Part shown: in pieces, positions 30,030-38,485 of the stretch
How positions within the stretch are numbered: position 1 is the stretch's first letter
Layout: each line of letters starts with the position of its first letter
Assembly: GCA_964390365.1 (NCBI GenBank)
Contig: CAYMHW010000009.1
Location: forward strand, 1 to 38,631
From: JALQTD01 sp964390365
Lineage (GTDB): Bacteria > Bacteroidota > Bacteroidia > Flavobacteriales_D > Sanyastnellaceae
DNA length: 38,631 nucleotides
Direction: 5' to 3'
Translations under genes and position numbers: made by a program
The notes under the pieces: generated by a model
Told to the model about the DNA's origin: nothing
Database searches by the model: none
Seen by the model: only the letters and a program-made list of their open reading frames with translations

Positions 30030-33000
30030 TCAATTGATGATGAGGGTGAAGTCCCCGGATTGGATGAGGCGGCGGCCGTCGCTGAAGCGCGCAGTGGCTT
30101 TCCAGACGTACGTGTTCTGCGGAGCGAGGAGCCCGTTGATGTAGCCGTCCCATCCGATCATCGGGTCTTGGGAGTTGAAGATCAACTCGCCCCAAATGTT
30201 GAAGATGGACAGTTCGTATTCCGTGATGCCCGCGTGGTGGGGGTGAAAGACGTTGTTGTCGAGGTCACTCAGGTTGTAGCCCCCGCCATTGGGTCCCGTC
30301 AAGTCCGGGGTGAAGGCGGTCGGGAAGATCATGAACCCGCCGGGCTTCGCCGTGATGGCGTCGAGGTGCGTGTGCGTGTCCGTGCAGCCAAACTCGTTCC
30401 GCACCGAGAGCGACACCGTGAACAGGCCGTCGATTTCGTAGCTGTGCCGCGGGTGCTGCTCGGAGCTCGTGTTGCCGTCGCCGAAGTTCCACAGGAATTC
30501 CAGGGCGTCATCGGACGACAGGTTCACGAAGGCCACCTCCTCGGCGGGTGCGACCACCTCGTACGGAGCGAACTCGAAGTTCGCCGTCGGTGAAGGCAGC
30601 ACTGTCACCACCGCCGTGTGCACCACTTCCTGAACGAGCCCTTGGTGCCCCGTGATCCGCAGCGTCACGTCGTACACGCCCGGCTGGGTGTACTGGTGCA
30701 CCGGATCGAATTCCGTGCTCGTCGCACCGTCCCCGAAGTCCCACAGGACGCTCGCCGCGTACTGCGATTCGTTCGTGAAGGCCACGTTCACGGGCGCGCA
30801 TCCCTCGGCTTCGCCGGAGAACGCCACTTGCGGAGCGGGCGGATGGATGGTGACGGTTTGGGTCACCGCATCGTCGCAGTAGCCGTTGTCCACGTCCAGC
30901 GTCACATCGAAGGTGCCCCACGTGTCGTAGTGGTGCACGCCCGGTGCGAAGTTGTTCGTGCTGCCGCCGTCGCCGAAGGTCCACGTGTGCACGGCTCCGT
31001 TGCCGCTTTGGCTCAGGTTCGTGAACGTCACCGAGGTGTTCGGGTAGGTTTGCTCCATCGGCGTGAGGAAGAAGTTCGCTTCCGGTTCCGGGTGAACTTC
31101 CACGCCCACCGCGAGGGTGTCCGTGCAGCCGTAGCCAGAATGGGCGATGAGCTTCACCACGAAGGTTTGGTCCGTGGGCGTGGTGTTCACGAGCGTGTGC
31201 TGCGGGTTCGCTGCCGTGCTCGTGTTGCCGTCGCCGAAGTCCCATTCGTAGGTCGTGCCGCCGTTCGATTGGTTGACGAGCACCAGGTCCAGCGGGGTGC
31301 AACCGGCTTCCACCACGTCGAATTGCGCGGTCAGCTCGGGGTTCACTTCGATGGGCAGGCTCGCGGTTGCCGTGCAGCCGTGTTCGTTCGCCACTTCGAC
31401 CACCGTTTCGACCTCAATGGGTTGGTCGTACGGGTTGAAGAAGGTGTGGGTTTGGACCAAACCCGCATCCGCAATCGGATCTTCCTCCCCGTGCATCCAC
31501 ACCGCGCTCACCCCGCCCGTCGCTTCGAACGTGGCCACGATGGGGTAGCAGCCCGTGAGCTCGACCAACGAAACGGTCGGCTCCGGCGTGCCAAACACCG
31601 TCACCACCTGGCTCACCGTATCCGCGCAGCCAAATCCGTTGCTGGCCACCAACACGACCGGCACTTCCAGGTCCTCCGAACCCGCGTTCGTGAACGTGTG
31701 CAACGGAGACACCCCATCCACCGCGGCACCGTCCACGGTCCAAACGAACGCATCCGCATCCGTGCTCACGTTGACGAGCTGGCCCTCGAAGGGCGCGCAC
31801 GCTCCAGCCGGCACCTCAAAGGCCGCTTCGGCATCCGGGTATACGGTGTGCTCCACCTCCGCGGTGGCTTCGCAGCCCGCTGCCGAAGTGGCGGTTTGGG
31901 TGATGGTCACCGTGGTGGGGTTCGCAAACGGGTTCTCGAACGCGATCTCCTCGCTGTCCGCTCCAGGCGCGCTGAGGGTCGCCCCATTCGACAGGGCGTA
32001 GGTCACGTCCTCAGCACCCGCTGCGGTGTGCGTCAGCACGAGGGGCGTGCCTGCGCAAGCCGCATCGAGGTCGAGGCTCAAGTTCAATTCCGGCGTCGCA
32101 TTCGCCACGATCGGCAGGTCGATGCTGTCTTCGCAGCCGTACTCGCTGACGATGGTCATGCTCAAGGTGGACGTTCCGCCCTCGCTGAGGGTGGTGCTGA
32201 AATCCGTGCCCGATCCTGCGGGAACCCCGTCGAGGCTCCACAGCACTTGGGCCATGTCCGGACCTTCGTAGGCCACCGCCGCGTCGAAGGGCGTGCAGCC
32301 CGTGGTGACGCCGGTGGCGGCCGCGATGGCTTCGGGGTAAACCTCGACGTACTCCACCTTTTCGTCGGAGCAGCCCAGCGAGTGGGTCGCGGTCAATTTG
32401 ACCTCGCGGACGACCGCAGACAACTCGCCCTCAAAGAGGTAGGTGTGCGCGCCGAGCAGGGTCGTGCTCAGGTTGTGGTCGTCGCCGTAATCCCAATCAA
32501 AGGACTCGCCTTGCGTGCTCGTGTTCGTGAAGATGACCGGGAACGGGGCGCAACCCGCGTCCGCGTCCAAGGTGAAATCGGCCACCGGTTGCGGCTTCAC
32601 GTGCACCGTTTTCGATTCCGTGTTGCTGCAGCCGTAGGGGTTGAACGCCTCCATTTCGATGGTGTGCGATTCGAGGCCCATGCTCGCGTTGGCGAAGCTG
32701 ATCGTCGTCGGTTCCGAGATGGTGCTGCCGTTGTCGAAGCGCCAGTTCACTTGGGCCGCGCCCGGGATGATGGGCGTGGTCAGCTCGTAGGGTGAGCAGG
32801 CCGAATCGAAGGGCACCGCAAACGTGAAGGCCGCAGCGGGCAGCACTTCCACAGTCGCCGTCGCCTCGTCGGAGCAGCCGAGGGCGTGCACCGCGGTGAG
32901 GGTGATGCTGCGGTTTTCGGGTTGATCGCTGCCGGCGAACGTGAAGGTTTGGCCTTCCGCCTCGCCCACTTCATAGGCCAAACCCGCATCCGTCGAGAAC

Positions 33001-35942
33001 GTGTACGTGGTGCCCAACACCCCCGCATTCGTGGCCGTCACCTCAAACGGTGAGCAGCCCGAGACTTCGCTCAACGTGAAGTCCGCATGCGGCTGGGGCT
33101 TGACGTGCACCGTTTCCGTGTGCCCATCGGCGCAGCCGTGGATCGACGCTCCGTTCACCGCGACGGTGAAGGAAGCGAGGGCACCGCCTTCGTTCGTGAA
33201 GGTGTGCTCCGTGGCCGAAGCGGGGGCCGTCGTGCCATCGCTGAACGTCCACGTCCAGTCGGCTGCACCGTCGATCGCGGGCAGGGCCACCGTCATCGGC
33301 GAGCACGCCGAGTCAACGTCCAATGCGAAGTCGAACTGGGCTTGCGGGTACACCGTGACTTGTTCCGTGCGGGTGTCCGTGCAACCGAGCGGGTGCGTCA
33401 CCGTGAGGGCAATCGTTTGCTGTTCGACGGTTGCGCCGCCGGCAAACGTCACGTTGTGGGTTTCCGAAGGGTCGGCGTTCCACGCCGAACCGTTGTCGGC
33501 AGTGAAGGCGTAGGTCGCACCGGGTGAGCTCGTGTTCGTCACGGACACACCGAAGGGCGCGCAACCCGCGTCGAGGTCGAGCTCGAAATCGGCCACCGGC
33601 ACCGGCTTCACGGGCACGTTCAACGTGGCCGATCCTGCGCAGCCGTAGCTGTTGCTGCCGCTCATGCTCACGGCGTAGCTCACCAAATCGTTGCCCGCGT
33701 TCTCAAACGTGTGGCTCGGAGCCGCTTCCGTGGACGTGGTGCCGTCGCCGAACGTCCACGTGGGGTTCAGGATGCCATCCACTTCCGAGAAGTCCACCGT
33801 GTAGGGGGTGCACTCGGCTTCGAGTTCGGCGCCCAGGCTGAACGTCGGGTTCGGGAAGACCTGCACCGTTTCCGTGCGCACGTCGGAGCAACCGAGCACG
33901 TGGGTGGCCGCGAGTTCCAAATCGAACGCGCTGACCGCCGTGCCCGTGGAGAACGTCAGGTCGACTTGTTCACCGGGGGCGAGGGCGATGGTTTGGCCTG
34001 AAGTCGTGGTCAACGTGTAGGTGGACGCCTGCGAACCTTGGTTGTAGAACGTCAGCTGCAGGGGATCGCATCCCTCCATGCTGCTCAAGGCAAAATTCGC
34101 CATCGGCTGCGGCTTGACGTGCAGCTGCTGCTCAGCCGTGGCGCCACAACCGTAGCTGTTTTCGCCGCTGAACGTCACGGTGTACGAGGCCAATTCGCTC
34201 GTCGCATTCCCCCAAATGTGGAACGGCGCATTCTCCGTCGTAGCGGCGCCATCGCCGAAGTTCCACGTGAAGTTCGTCGCATCCGGCATGCTCGGCAGCG
34301 TGGCTTGATAGGGCGCACAGAGCGAGTCGGTGGTCAAAAAGAAGTCGTAGCTCGGAACGGGCAGGACCTCCACGTCCACTTCGGCCGTGGCGTCGCAGCC
34401 GTTGGGCGCGATCGCCGTGACCGTCAGCGTTTCCTGCACCGGCACGTTGCCCGTGTTTTCCAACGTGAACTGCGGCATGGTTTCCGTCGAGTTCCAACCG
34501 TTCGTAGCGCTCCAAACCAAGCTGCTCGCACCGCTCGTGATGGTCTCGAGCGGGAAGTTCAGCAGGCCGCACGTCGGGCCCGGCACGTTCACCACGTCGA
34601 TGGTGGCGGGGGTGAGGGCTTCGATGTTCAGGCTCGTCTCGCTCGCGCAACCATTGGAGGACTGTGCGCTCAAGGTGACCGTGTTGTTCGAAGGCGCGTA
34701 CGTGTGCACCGCGTTGAGATCCGAGGTCAAACCGCCCGTGCCGAGATCCAACGCGTACGTGGCGGCGCCATCGACTTCGCCGGTGAAGGCGACTTCAAAG
34801 GGGGAGCACCCCGTGAGCGCGGACGCCGTCAAGGCCACCGTCGGCGCAGATTGGATTTCGATGCTTTCTTCGACCGTGCTGGAGCACAGGGTCGTTTCAA
34901 TTGCGAGTGAAACGGGGTACACACCGGCTTCGGCGAACGCGTGGCTCGCGTTGAGCCCGTTCTGGGTGTTGCCGTCGCCGAAGTCCCACGTGATGTTCGT
35001 GATGGCTTGGCCCACAGGGACCGACGCCGTTCCCGTGAAATCCGCGACTTCGCCTTCGCATGCGCTGCCCGGAGCGGTGGTGATGGCGACCGTGGCTTCG
35101 GGGTAGATGGTCACGTTTTGGGCGATGGAAGCACTGCAGCCATTGTTCCCCATGCCCGTCACGGTTACGGGATTGGCGACGTTGCTCAACGTGATGCCCG
35201 GCAGTTGGTCCCCTGGTACGAAGTAGGGAGGCACTCCAAAAGACCAAGTGAAGCTCGAAACATCCGTCCCCGTCACGGAGCCCGTGATCTCCGTTGGTCC
35301 GCAAGCCTGCAGCTGGGACAAGGTCATTTCAAGTTGAGGCCTCGGCTTGACGACGATGTTCACCGTGCTCGTGTCGCGGCAGCCGACGGGGTCGATATCG
35401 CTCAGGTAAATGTTCGTAACCGTAAACGTACCCGGGTTGTTGAAAAGGAAGCTCACCACCCCGTTGCTCGTCGGGATGAAGGTGGAGCCCAAACCGAAGT
35501 TCCAGAGGTTTTGGCTTCCGCCCGTTCCCGATTGCAGGAACTGCATACTCGAATCCTCGCACATTTGGGAAGCTTGCGAGGTCAAGTTCGCAATCGGAGG
35601 AATGACCTCGAAGGTGCCCGCCACGTCGCAGCCGCCCTGGCTCAGCGTGATGCCGTAGGCGCCCGCTCCGTCGGGGTAGGTGTGCGTCAACGGCGCATCG
35701 CCCGCAACCCAATCCACCAACTCGACCGGACTGCCGTCCCCCCAATCGACGGAGACCCCCGACCAATCGGCCGCGGGCGTCACCTCGAGTTCTGGAGCCT
35801 CGGCGAGGCAACCTGCCCAAGCCGGCGAGCTCGTCGCCAAGCCATTGGCATCGAGGACTTCGGGGCATTGAGCGAATGCCTGAAACGGCGCAACGGCTCC
35901 CAGCACGGAGAGCACAATCGCAAAATGGAGCAAACGGTTCAT
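30030..35942 (-). CDS. Giant PKD-repeat surface protein with T9SS type B (gliding motility-associated) C-terminal domain
   Basis: 1970 residues from the ATG at 35942 (signal peptide MNRLLHFAIVLSVLGAVAPF, ending QAFAQ); ATGs at 35951 and 35966 are alternatives. The body is about 20 tandem PKD-like beta-sandwich domains of 75-90 residues. Seven keep the classical FGDG signature (for example WDFGDGNTST, WTFGDGGSTN), and many begin GCxPF or ACSP and end in another Cys, suggesting one disulfide per domain. The last ~100 residues are the type B sorting domain: FMIFPTAFTPDLTGPNGGG, ELSIFNIWGELIFNS, WDGYINGLLAPQNTYVWKA, GDFTLIIN. The protein should be secreted by the T9SS and displayed as a long stalk or adhesin, as for SprB-type proteins. 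It is followed after 2 bp by its PorP/SprF partner gene. Ligand unknown. Confidence 0.93.
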   Translation of the reverse strand: MNRLLHFAIVLSVLGAVAPFQAFAQCPEVLDANGLATSSPAWAGCLAEAPELEVTPAADWSGVSVDWGDGSPVELVDWVAGDAPLTHTYPDGAGAYGITLSQGGCDVAGTFEVIPPIANLTSQASQMCEDSSMQFLQSGTGGSQNLWNFGLGSTFIPTSNGVVSFLFNNPGTFTVTNIYLSDIDPVGCRDTSTVNIVVKPRPQLEMTLSQLQACGPTEITGSVTGTDVSSFTWSFGVPPYFVPGDQLPGITLSNVANPVTVTGMGNNGCSASIAQNVTIYPEATVAITTAPGSACEGEVADFTGTASVPVGQAITNITWDFGDGNTQNGLNASHAFAEAGVYPVSLAIETTLCSSTVEESIEIQSAPTVALTASALTGCSPFEVAFTGEVDGAATYALDLGTGGLTSDLNAVHTYAPSNNTVTLSAQSSNGCASETSLNIEALTPATIDVVNVPGPTCGLLNFPLETITSGASSLVWSATNGWNSTETMPQFTLENTGNVPVQETLTVTAIAPNGCDATAEVDVEVLPVPSYDFFLTTDSLCAPYQATLPSMPDATNFTWNFGDGAATTENAPFHIWGNATSELASYTVTFSGENSYGCGATAEQQLHVKPQPMANFALSSMEGCDPLQLTFYNQGSQASTYTLTTTSGQTIALAPGEQVDLTFSTGTAVSAFDLELAATHVLGCSDVRTETVQVFPNPTFSLGAELEAECTPYTVDFSEVDGILNPTWTFGDGTTSTEAAPSHTFENAGNDLVSYAVSMSGSNSYGCAGSATLNVPVKPVPVADFELDLDAGCAPFGVSVTNTSSPGATYAFTADNGSAWNADPSETHNVTFAGGATVEQQTIALTVTHPLGCTDTRTEQVTVYPQAQFDFALDVDSACSPMTVALPAIDGAADWTWTFSDGTTAPASATEHTFTNEGGALASFTVAVNGASIHGCADGHTETVHVKPQPHADFTLSEVSGCSPFEVTATNAGVLGTTYTFSTDAGLAYEVGEAEGQTFTFAGSDQPENRSITLTAVHALGCSDEATATVEVLPAAAFTFAVPFDSACSPYELTTPIIPGAAQVNWRFDNGSTISEPTTISFANASMGLESHTIEMEAFNPYGCSNTESKTVHVKPQPVADFTLDADAGCAPFPVIFTNTSTQGESFDWDYGDDHNLSTTLLGAHTYLFEGELSAVVREVKLTATHSLGCSDEKVEYVEVYPEAIAAATGVTTGCTPFDAAVAYEGPDMAQVLWSLDGVPAGSGTDFSTTLSEGGTSTLSMTIVSEYGCEDSIDLPIVANATPELNLSLDLDAACAGTPLVLTHTAAGAEDVTYALSNGATLSAPGADSEEIAFENPFANPTTVTITQTATSAAGCEATAEVEHTVYPDAEAAFEVPAGACAPFEGQLVNVSTDADAFVWTVDGAAVDGVSPLHTFTNAGSEDLEVPVVLVASNGFGCADTVSQVVTVFGTPEPTVSLVELTGCYPIVATFEATGGVSAVWMHGEEDPIADAGLVQTHTFFNPYDQPIEVETVVEVANEHGCTATASLPIEVNPELTAQFDVVEAGCTPLDLVLVNQSNGGTTYEWDFGDGNTSTAANPQHTLVNTTPTDQTFVVKLIAHSGYGCTDTLAVGVEVHPEPEANFFLTPMEQTYPNTSVTFTNLSQSGNGAVHTWTFGDGGSTNNFAPGVHHYDTWGTFDVTLDVDNGYCDDAVTQTVTIHPPAPQVAFSGEAEGCAPVNVAFTNESQYAASVLWDFGDGATSTEFDPVHQYTQPGVYDVTLRITGHQGLVQEVVHTAVVTVLPSPTANFEFAPYEVVAPAEEVAFVNLSSDDALEFLWNFGDGNTSSEQHPRHSYEIDGLFTVSLSVRNEFGCTDTHTHLDAITAKPGGFMIFPTAFTPDLTGPNGGGYNLSDLDNNVFHPHHAGITEYELSIFNIWGELIFNSQDPMIGWDGYINGLLAPQNTYVWKATARFSDGRRLIQSGDFTLIIN
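32343..34367 (-). repeat. Four-fold two-domain (B-A) PKD super-repeat
   Basis: Residues 526-1200 of the PKD protein consist of four units of about 169 residues. Each unit has a B-type domain, opening with V(L/F/Y)P and (D/A/E)xxC(S/A/T)P and ending NxYGC or similar, then an A-type domain, opening VKPxPxA(D/N)F with GCxP(F/L) and ending in an HxLGC(S/T)D motif. A-type openings are VKPQPMANF, VKPVPVADF, VKPQPHADF and VKPQPVADF. The alternation indicates expansion by duplication of a two-domain unit. Confidence 0.8.
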
Positions 35943-36008
35943 GCGCTCCATTACGGAAAAGCGCACGAGTTGGTTACATCCGGTGGTTGACGAGGTGGAT
36001 TCGTCGGG

Positions 36009-36512
36009 TTATTTGGGGTGTTCGGAGGCTCCGACGACCTGCACAACCACTTCTGCCACGGCGGGACAAATCGCGGCGTTGCGCGCCGTCAAGGGCAGGA
36101 TGCCGGCGATGTGCTTGCGGTCGGTGTGCGGGTATTCGCGGCACGCCTGCGGCCGGTGTTCGTACACGGAACAGCGGTTGTCCTCGAGGTCTAAAAACGG
36201 GCACGGCGCCCCCCGGAACACCCAGTCCCCATCCTCGTCCATCCGGAGGTGCGCGTCGATGAGGGCGCCGGGCTTCACCCGCAGGTGCTTCGCGAGCCGA
36301 TCGAGGTCGCGCTCGCGGATGATGGGGCTCGTCGTTCGGCAGCAGTTGCCGCAGGTCAGGCAGTCCATGCGTTCGAAGGCCGCCTCGTGCGCCGCGTGGA
36401 ACCGCTCGTCAAGGTCCTTCGGCGGCTTGCGCTTCCATTTTTGGAACTGCGCTTTGATGCTGCGTTGCGCGGTGGCCGCGGCCTGGAGGGCATCCCGTTG
36501 GTCGTCCGTCAT
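36009..36512 (-). CDS. YkgJ family cysteine-cluster protein
   Basis: 167 residues, no signal peptide, so probably cytoplasmic. The family's metal-binding cysteines are all present: CLTCGNCCR (Cys51, 54, 57, 58), then a second set GAPCPFLDLEDNRCSVYEHRPQ, RPQACREYP and a late Cys (ARNAAICP). YkgJ-type proteins (zinc- or iron-chelating domain) bind metal through these residues, but their cellular role is not established. The ATG overlaps the stop of the di-haem peroxidase gene (ATGA, 36509-36512), so it is translated with a metal-related pair. It lies 66 bp before the PKD protein gene on the same strand. Confidence 0.9.
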   Translation of the reverse strand: MTDDQRDALQAAATAQRSIKAQFQKWKRKPPKDLDERFHAAHEAAFERMDCLTCGNCCRTTSPIIRERDLDRLAKHLRVKPGALIDAHLRMDEDGDWVFRGAPCPFLDLEDNRCSVYEHRPQACREYPHTDRKHIAGILPLTARNAAICPAVAEVVVQVVGASEHPK

Positions 36513-37603
36513 CGCGGGTCGCGGAAGTCCGGGTTGTGGATGAACACCGTGTCGGTCAGGGTGTGGAGGAAGGCGATGAGGTCCGCTTTTTGGACTGGGC
36601 TCAAGGCCAAACCACCCGTCGTATACTTCATGAACGGATCGATGGTGCTCGAAGGCACCCCGCCCGAATTGTAGTGCTCGATGACCTCCTCCAGCGTGGC
36701 AAACCGCCCATCGTGCATGTACGGCCCGGACAGCGCCACGTTCCGCAGGGTCGGCGTCTTGAAGCGCCCCGAATCCAGCGGCATGCCCGTCACGCCTGCG
36801 AGCCCCGCATCGGCCTCAAATGACGCGTCGAGCCCGTTGTTCCGGAACAGGTGGTCGGTGAACAGCGTCCCCGCTTCGTTGTGGCAATGGAAGCAGTCGC
36901 CGCCGAATTGCCCGCCCGGTGTGGTTTCCGGGTCGCCGCCTTCGCGCAGGAAGATTTGGTATCCGTTGAACTCGCTGTCCGTCAGGGTCGTTTCGCCGCG
37001 GCGCCAGCGGTCGTATTTGGAGTCGCTGGAAATCAGGGTGCGCACGAATTGGGCGAGGGCCTTGGCCGTGCGTTCTTGGGTGATTTCCGGGTCGCCAAAC
37101 GCCGCGCCAAAGCGGCCGGGGTAGTCGGGGTCGGCTTCGAGGCGGGCCAGGGCTTCGGGCCAAGGCAGGGCCATCTCGTCGGGATGGGGGATGGGGATTT
37201 GGACTTGATCCTCCAACGTGGCCGACCGCCCATCCCAGAAGAAACTCGGCGACCACCCCACGTTCACGAGCACCATGGAATTCCGCACGCCCTGCGCGCC
37301 CCCGACGCCCGAGCTCACGGCCGCCGGATCCGAGAACGACGAGCTCGGCAAGTGGCACGACCCGCATGAAACGGTCCCATCCGCCGACAGATTCGCATCC
37401 CAAAACAAGTACCGCCCCAGCTCCACGCCCTCCACCGTCATCGGGTTGTCGGCGGGGATGTCCATCGGCGGAAAAAACGCCGGAATGTCCAACTCGTACG
37501 GCGTCGGCTCGGGGTAGCAATCCGCACACTCCACGGGATCCGTGCAGCGGCTGCAGCCCACCGCACAGAGCACCACCGCCGCCACCCACGCGAGCCGGTT
37601 CAC
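36509..37603 (-). CDS. Di-haem cytochrome c peroxidase/MauG family protein (MbnH-like)
   Basis: 364 residues from a GTG start at 37603 that overlaps the MbnP-like stop (GTGA). The N-terminus is a lipoprotein-like signal (LCAVGC, Cys17) followed by a short Cys-rich segment (Cys20, 26, 29). Two c-type haem sites are present: CGSCH (80-84) and CFHCH (237-241). Other family features are ELGRYLFWDANLS, the SFFWDGRSATLEDQ block, FKTPTLRNVALSGPYMHDGR and a C-terminal helix ending LIAFLHTL. The family contains bacterial cytochrome c peroxidases, MauG and MbnH. The coupled MbnP-like gene points to MbnH, which oxidises a tryptophan in MbnP to kynurenine to build a copper site. A simple peroxidase remains possible. 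Confidence 0.88.
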   Translation of the reverse strand: MNRLAWVAAVVLCAVGCSRCTDPVECADCYPEPTPYELDIPAFFPPMDIPADNPMTVEGVELGRYLFWDANLSADGTVSCGSCHLPSSSFSDPAAVSSGVGGAQGVRNSMVLVNVGWSPSFFWDGRSATLEDQVQIPIPHPDEMALPWPEALARLEADPDYPGRFGAAFGDPEITQERTAKALAQFVRTLISSDSKYDRWRRGETTLTDSEFNGYQIFLREGGDPETTPGGQFGGDCFHCHNEAGTLFTDHLFRNNGLDASFEADAGLAGVTGMPLDSGRFKTPTLRNVALSGPYMHDGRFATLEEVIEHYNSGGVPSSTIDPFMKYTTGGLALSPVQKADLIAFLHTLTDTVFIHNPDFRDPR

Positions 37604-38379
37604 TTCACGAGCTGCCACGATGCGGCGATGTTGTCCATCAGCGCATAGGCCAGCGTGTCGCCCGGACCGTTGTGCGTGATGGGGTAGTCGATGACGTTGA
37701 TGGGCTCCGTGGCGTACAACGCTTGGGCGGCATCGAACTCCAATCGGAAGGTGTGCAACTGCTGTTCCCACAGCCACAGGTCGTTCTCCAACTCGAACGT
37801 CACGACCCGGTAGCTGCTGTCCGTTCCGCAGTGGTACGCAATGGGCTCGCTCAACAATTCGCTGCCGACCGCGCCGGCCCGCCCTTCGTATTTAAAAAAG
37901 ATGTACCCCGTGAGCCACGTCCAGAACATGCCCGCGGAGCCTTCAACGCTCAGCGGGTTGTCGTTGGGGTAATCGGCTGGGGTGACCTGTCCGTTGATGT
38001 CCGGAGGCAGGCCGAGTCCGAAGCGGATGGCGTCGTATTGGCCCGCGGGAAACGGCTCCACGACCCGGGGGGATTCGACTGAAAAGTCGATCAAATTCAC
38101 TTCGTATTGGCGGTCGTTGCCGATCCATTCGCCCGATTTGTCGCGCAACTCGACGCGGCTGATGTAGGCTTGGAGGTTGTGGAGTTGGATGGGGTGACCC
38201 GCGTAATCTTCCACGACATCGCCGAGGGCATAGGGCTCACCTTCCCAAGTGGCCGCTACGTCCAACCGCACCGTGCCGGGGGTGTCCCGCGTGCTGGAAA
38301 ACCACGGGTCCGAACAGCCGGCAACAAGGAACAAGGTGGCCGCTGCGAGGCCGGCGAGGATGGTGTTCGTTTTTTTCAT
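37600..38379 (-). CDS. MbnP family lipoprotein (putative periplasmic copper-binding protein)
   Basis: 259 residues from the ATG at 38379. A lipoprotein signal peptide ends in LVAGC (Cys22). The mature domain matches the MbnP-like family: VRLDVAATWEGEP, LHNLQAYISRVEL, FPAGQYDAIRFGLGLP, the aromatic motif GMFWTWLTGYIFFKYEG (Trp153, Trp155), a Cys-containing YHCGTDSSYR segment, and a C-terminal strand with HNGPGDTLAYALMDNIAASW. In the methanotroph system MbnP binds copper through a site that includes a kynurenine made by MbnH; which Trp corresponds here cannot be decided by eye. The gene is first in the MbnP-peroxidase-YkgJ operon and has a perfect -7 box 36 nt upstream. Confidence 0.85.
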   Translation of the reverse strand: MKKTNTILAGLAAATLFLVAGCSDPWFSSTRDTPGTVRLDVAATWEGEPYALGDVVEDYAGHPIQLHNLQAYISRVELRDKSGEWIGNDRQYEVNLIDFSVESPRVVEPFPAGQYDAIRFGLGLPPDINGQVTPADYPNDNPLSVEGSAGMFWTWLTGYIFFKYEGRAGAVGSELLSEPIAYHCGTDSSYRVVTFELENDLWLWEQQLHTFRLEFDAAQALYATEPINVIDYPITHNGPGDTLAYALMDNIAASWQLVK

Positions 38380-38415
38380 TTCCCGAGAATTTTGAAGGCG
38401 AAATTGCTCCGTTTC

Positions 38416-38423
38416 CAAAGATA
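38416..38423 (-). promoter_or_regulatory. Perfect -7 promoter box of the MbnP-like operon
   Basis: On the minus strand TATCTTTG matches TAnnTTTG exactly, 36 nt before the MbnP-like ATG, inside the 106-bp divergent region shared with the AddA-like gene. Confidence 0.6.
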
Positions 38424-38451
38424 AGACCCCTAAATTGGCGAAATGTTGCGT

Positions 38452-38469
38452 CCCCGGACAGAACCGGGG
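38452..38469 (+). promoter_or_regulatory. Small GC hairpin in the leader of the AddA-like gene
   Basis: CCCCGG (38452-38457) pairs with CCGGGG (38464-38469) across a 6-nt loop, ending 16 nt before the ATG at 38486. No T-run follows, so it is not a typical terminator; it might reduce translation of the downstream gene. A TAAATTGG (38430-38437; 7 of 8 match to the -7 box) lies upstream. Confidence 0.3.
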
Positions 38470-38485
38470 TCACCCTTCCCAACAA

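Noticed and set aside
30030..35942. Repeat-rich region considered as a CRISPR-like or other non-coding array
   Set aside because: The period is about 250 bp per domain and 506 bp per pair, in frame, and encodes PKD domains with a signal peptide and a sorting domain.
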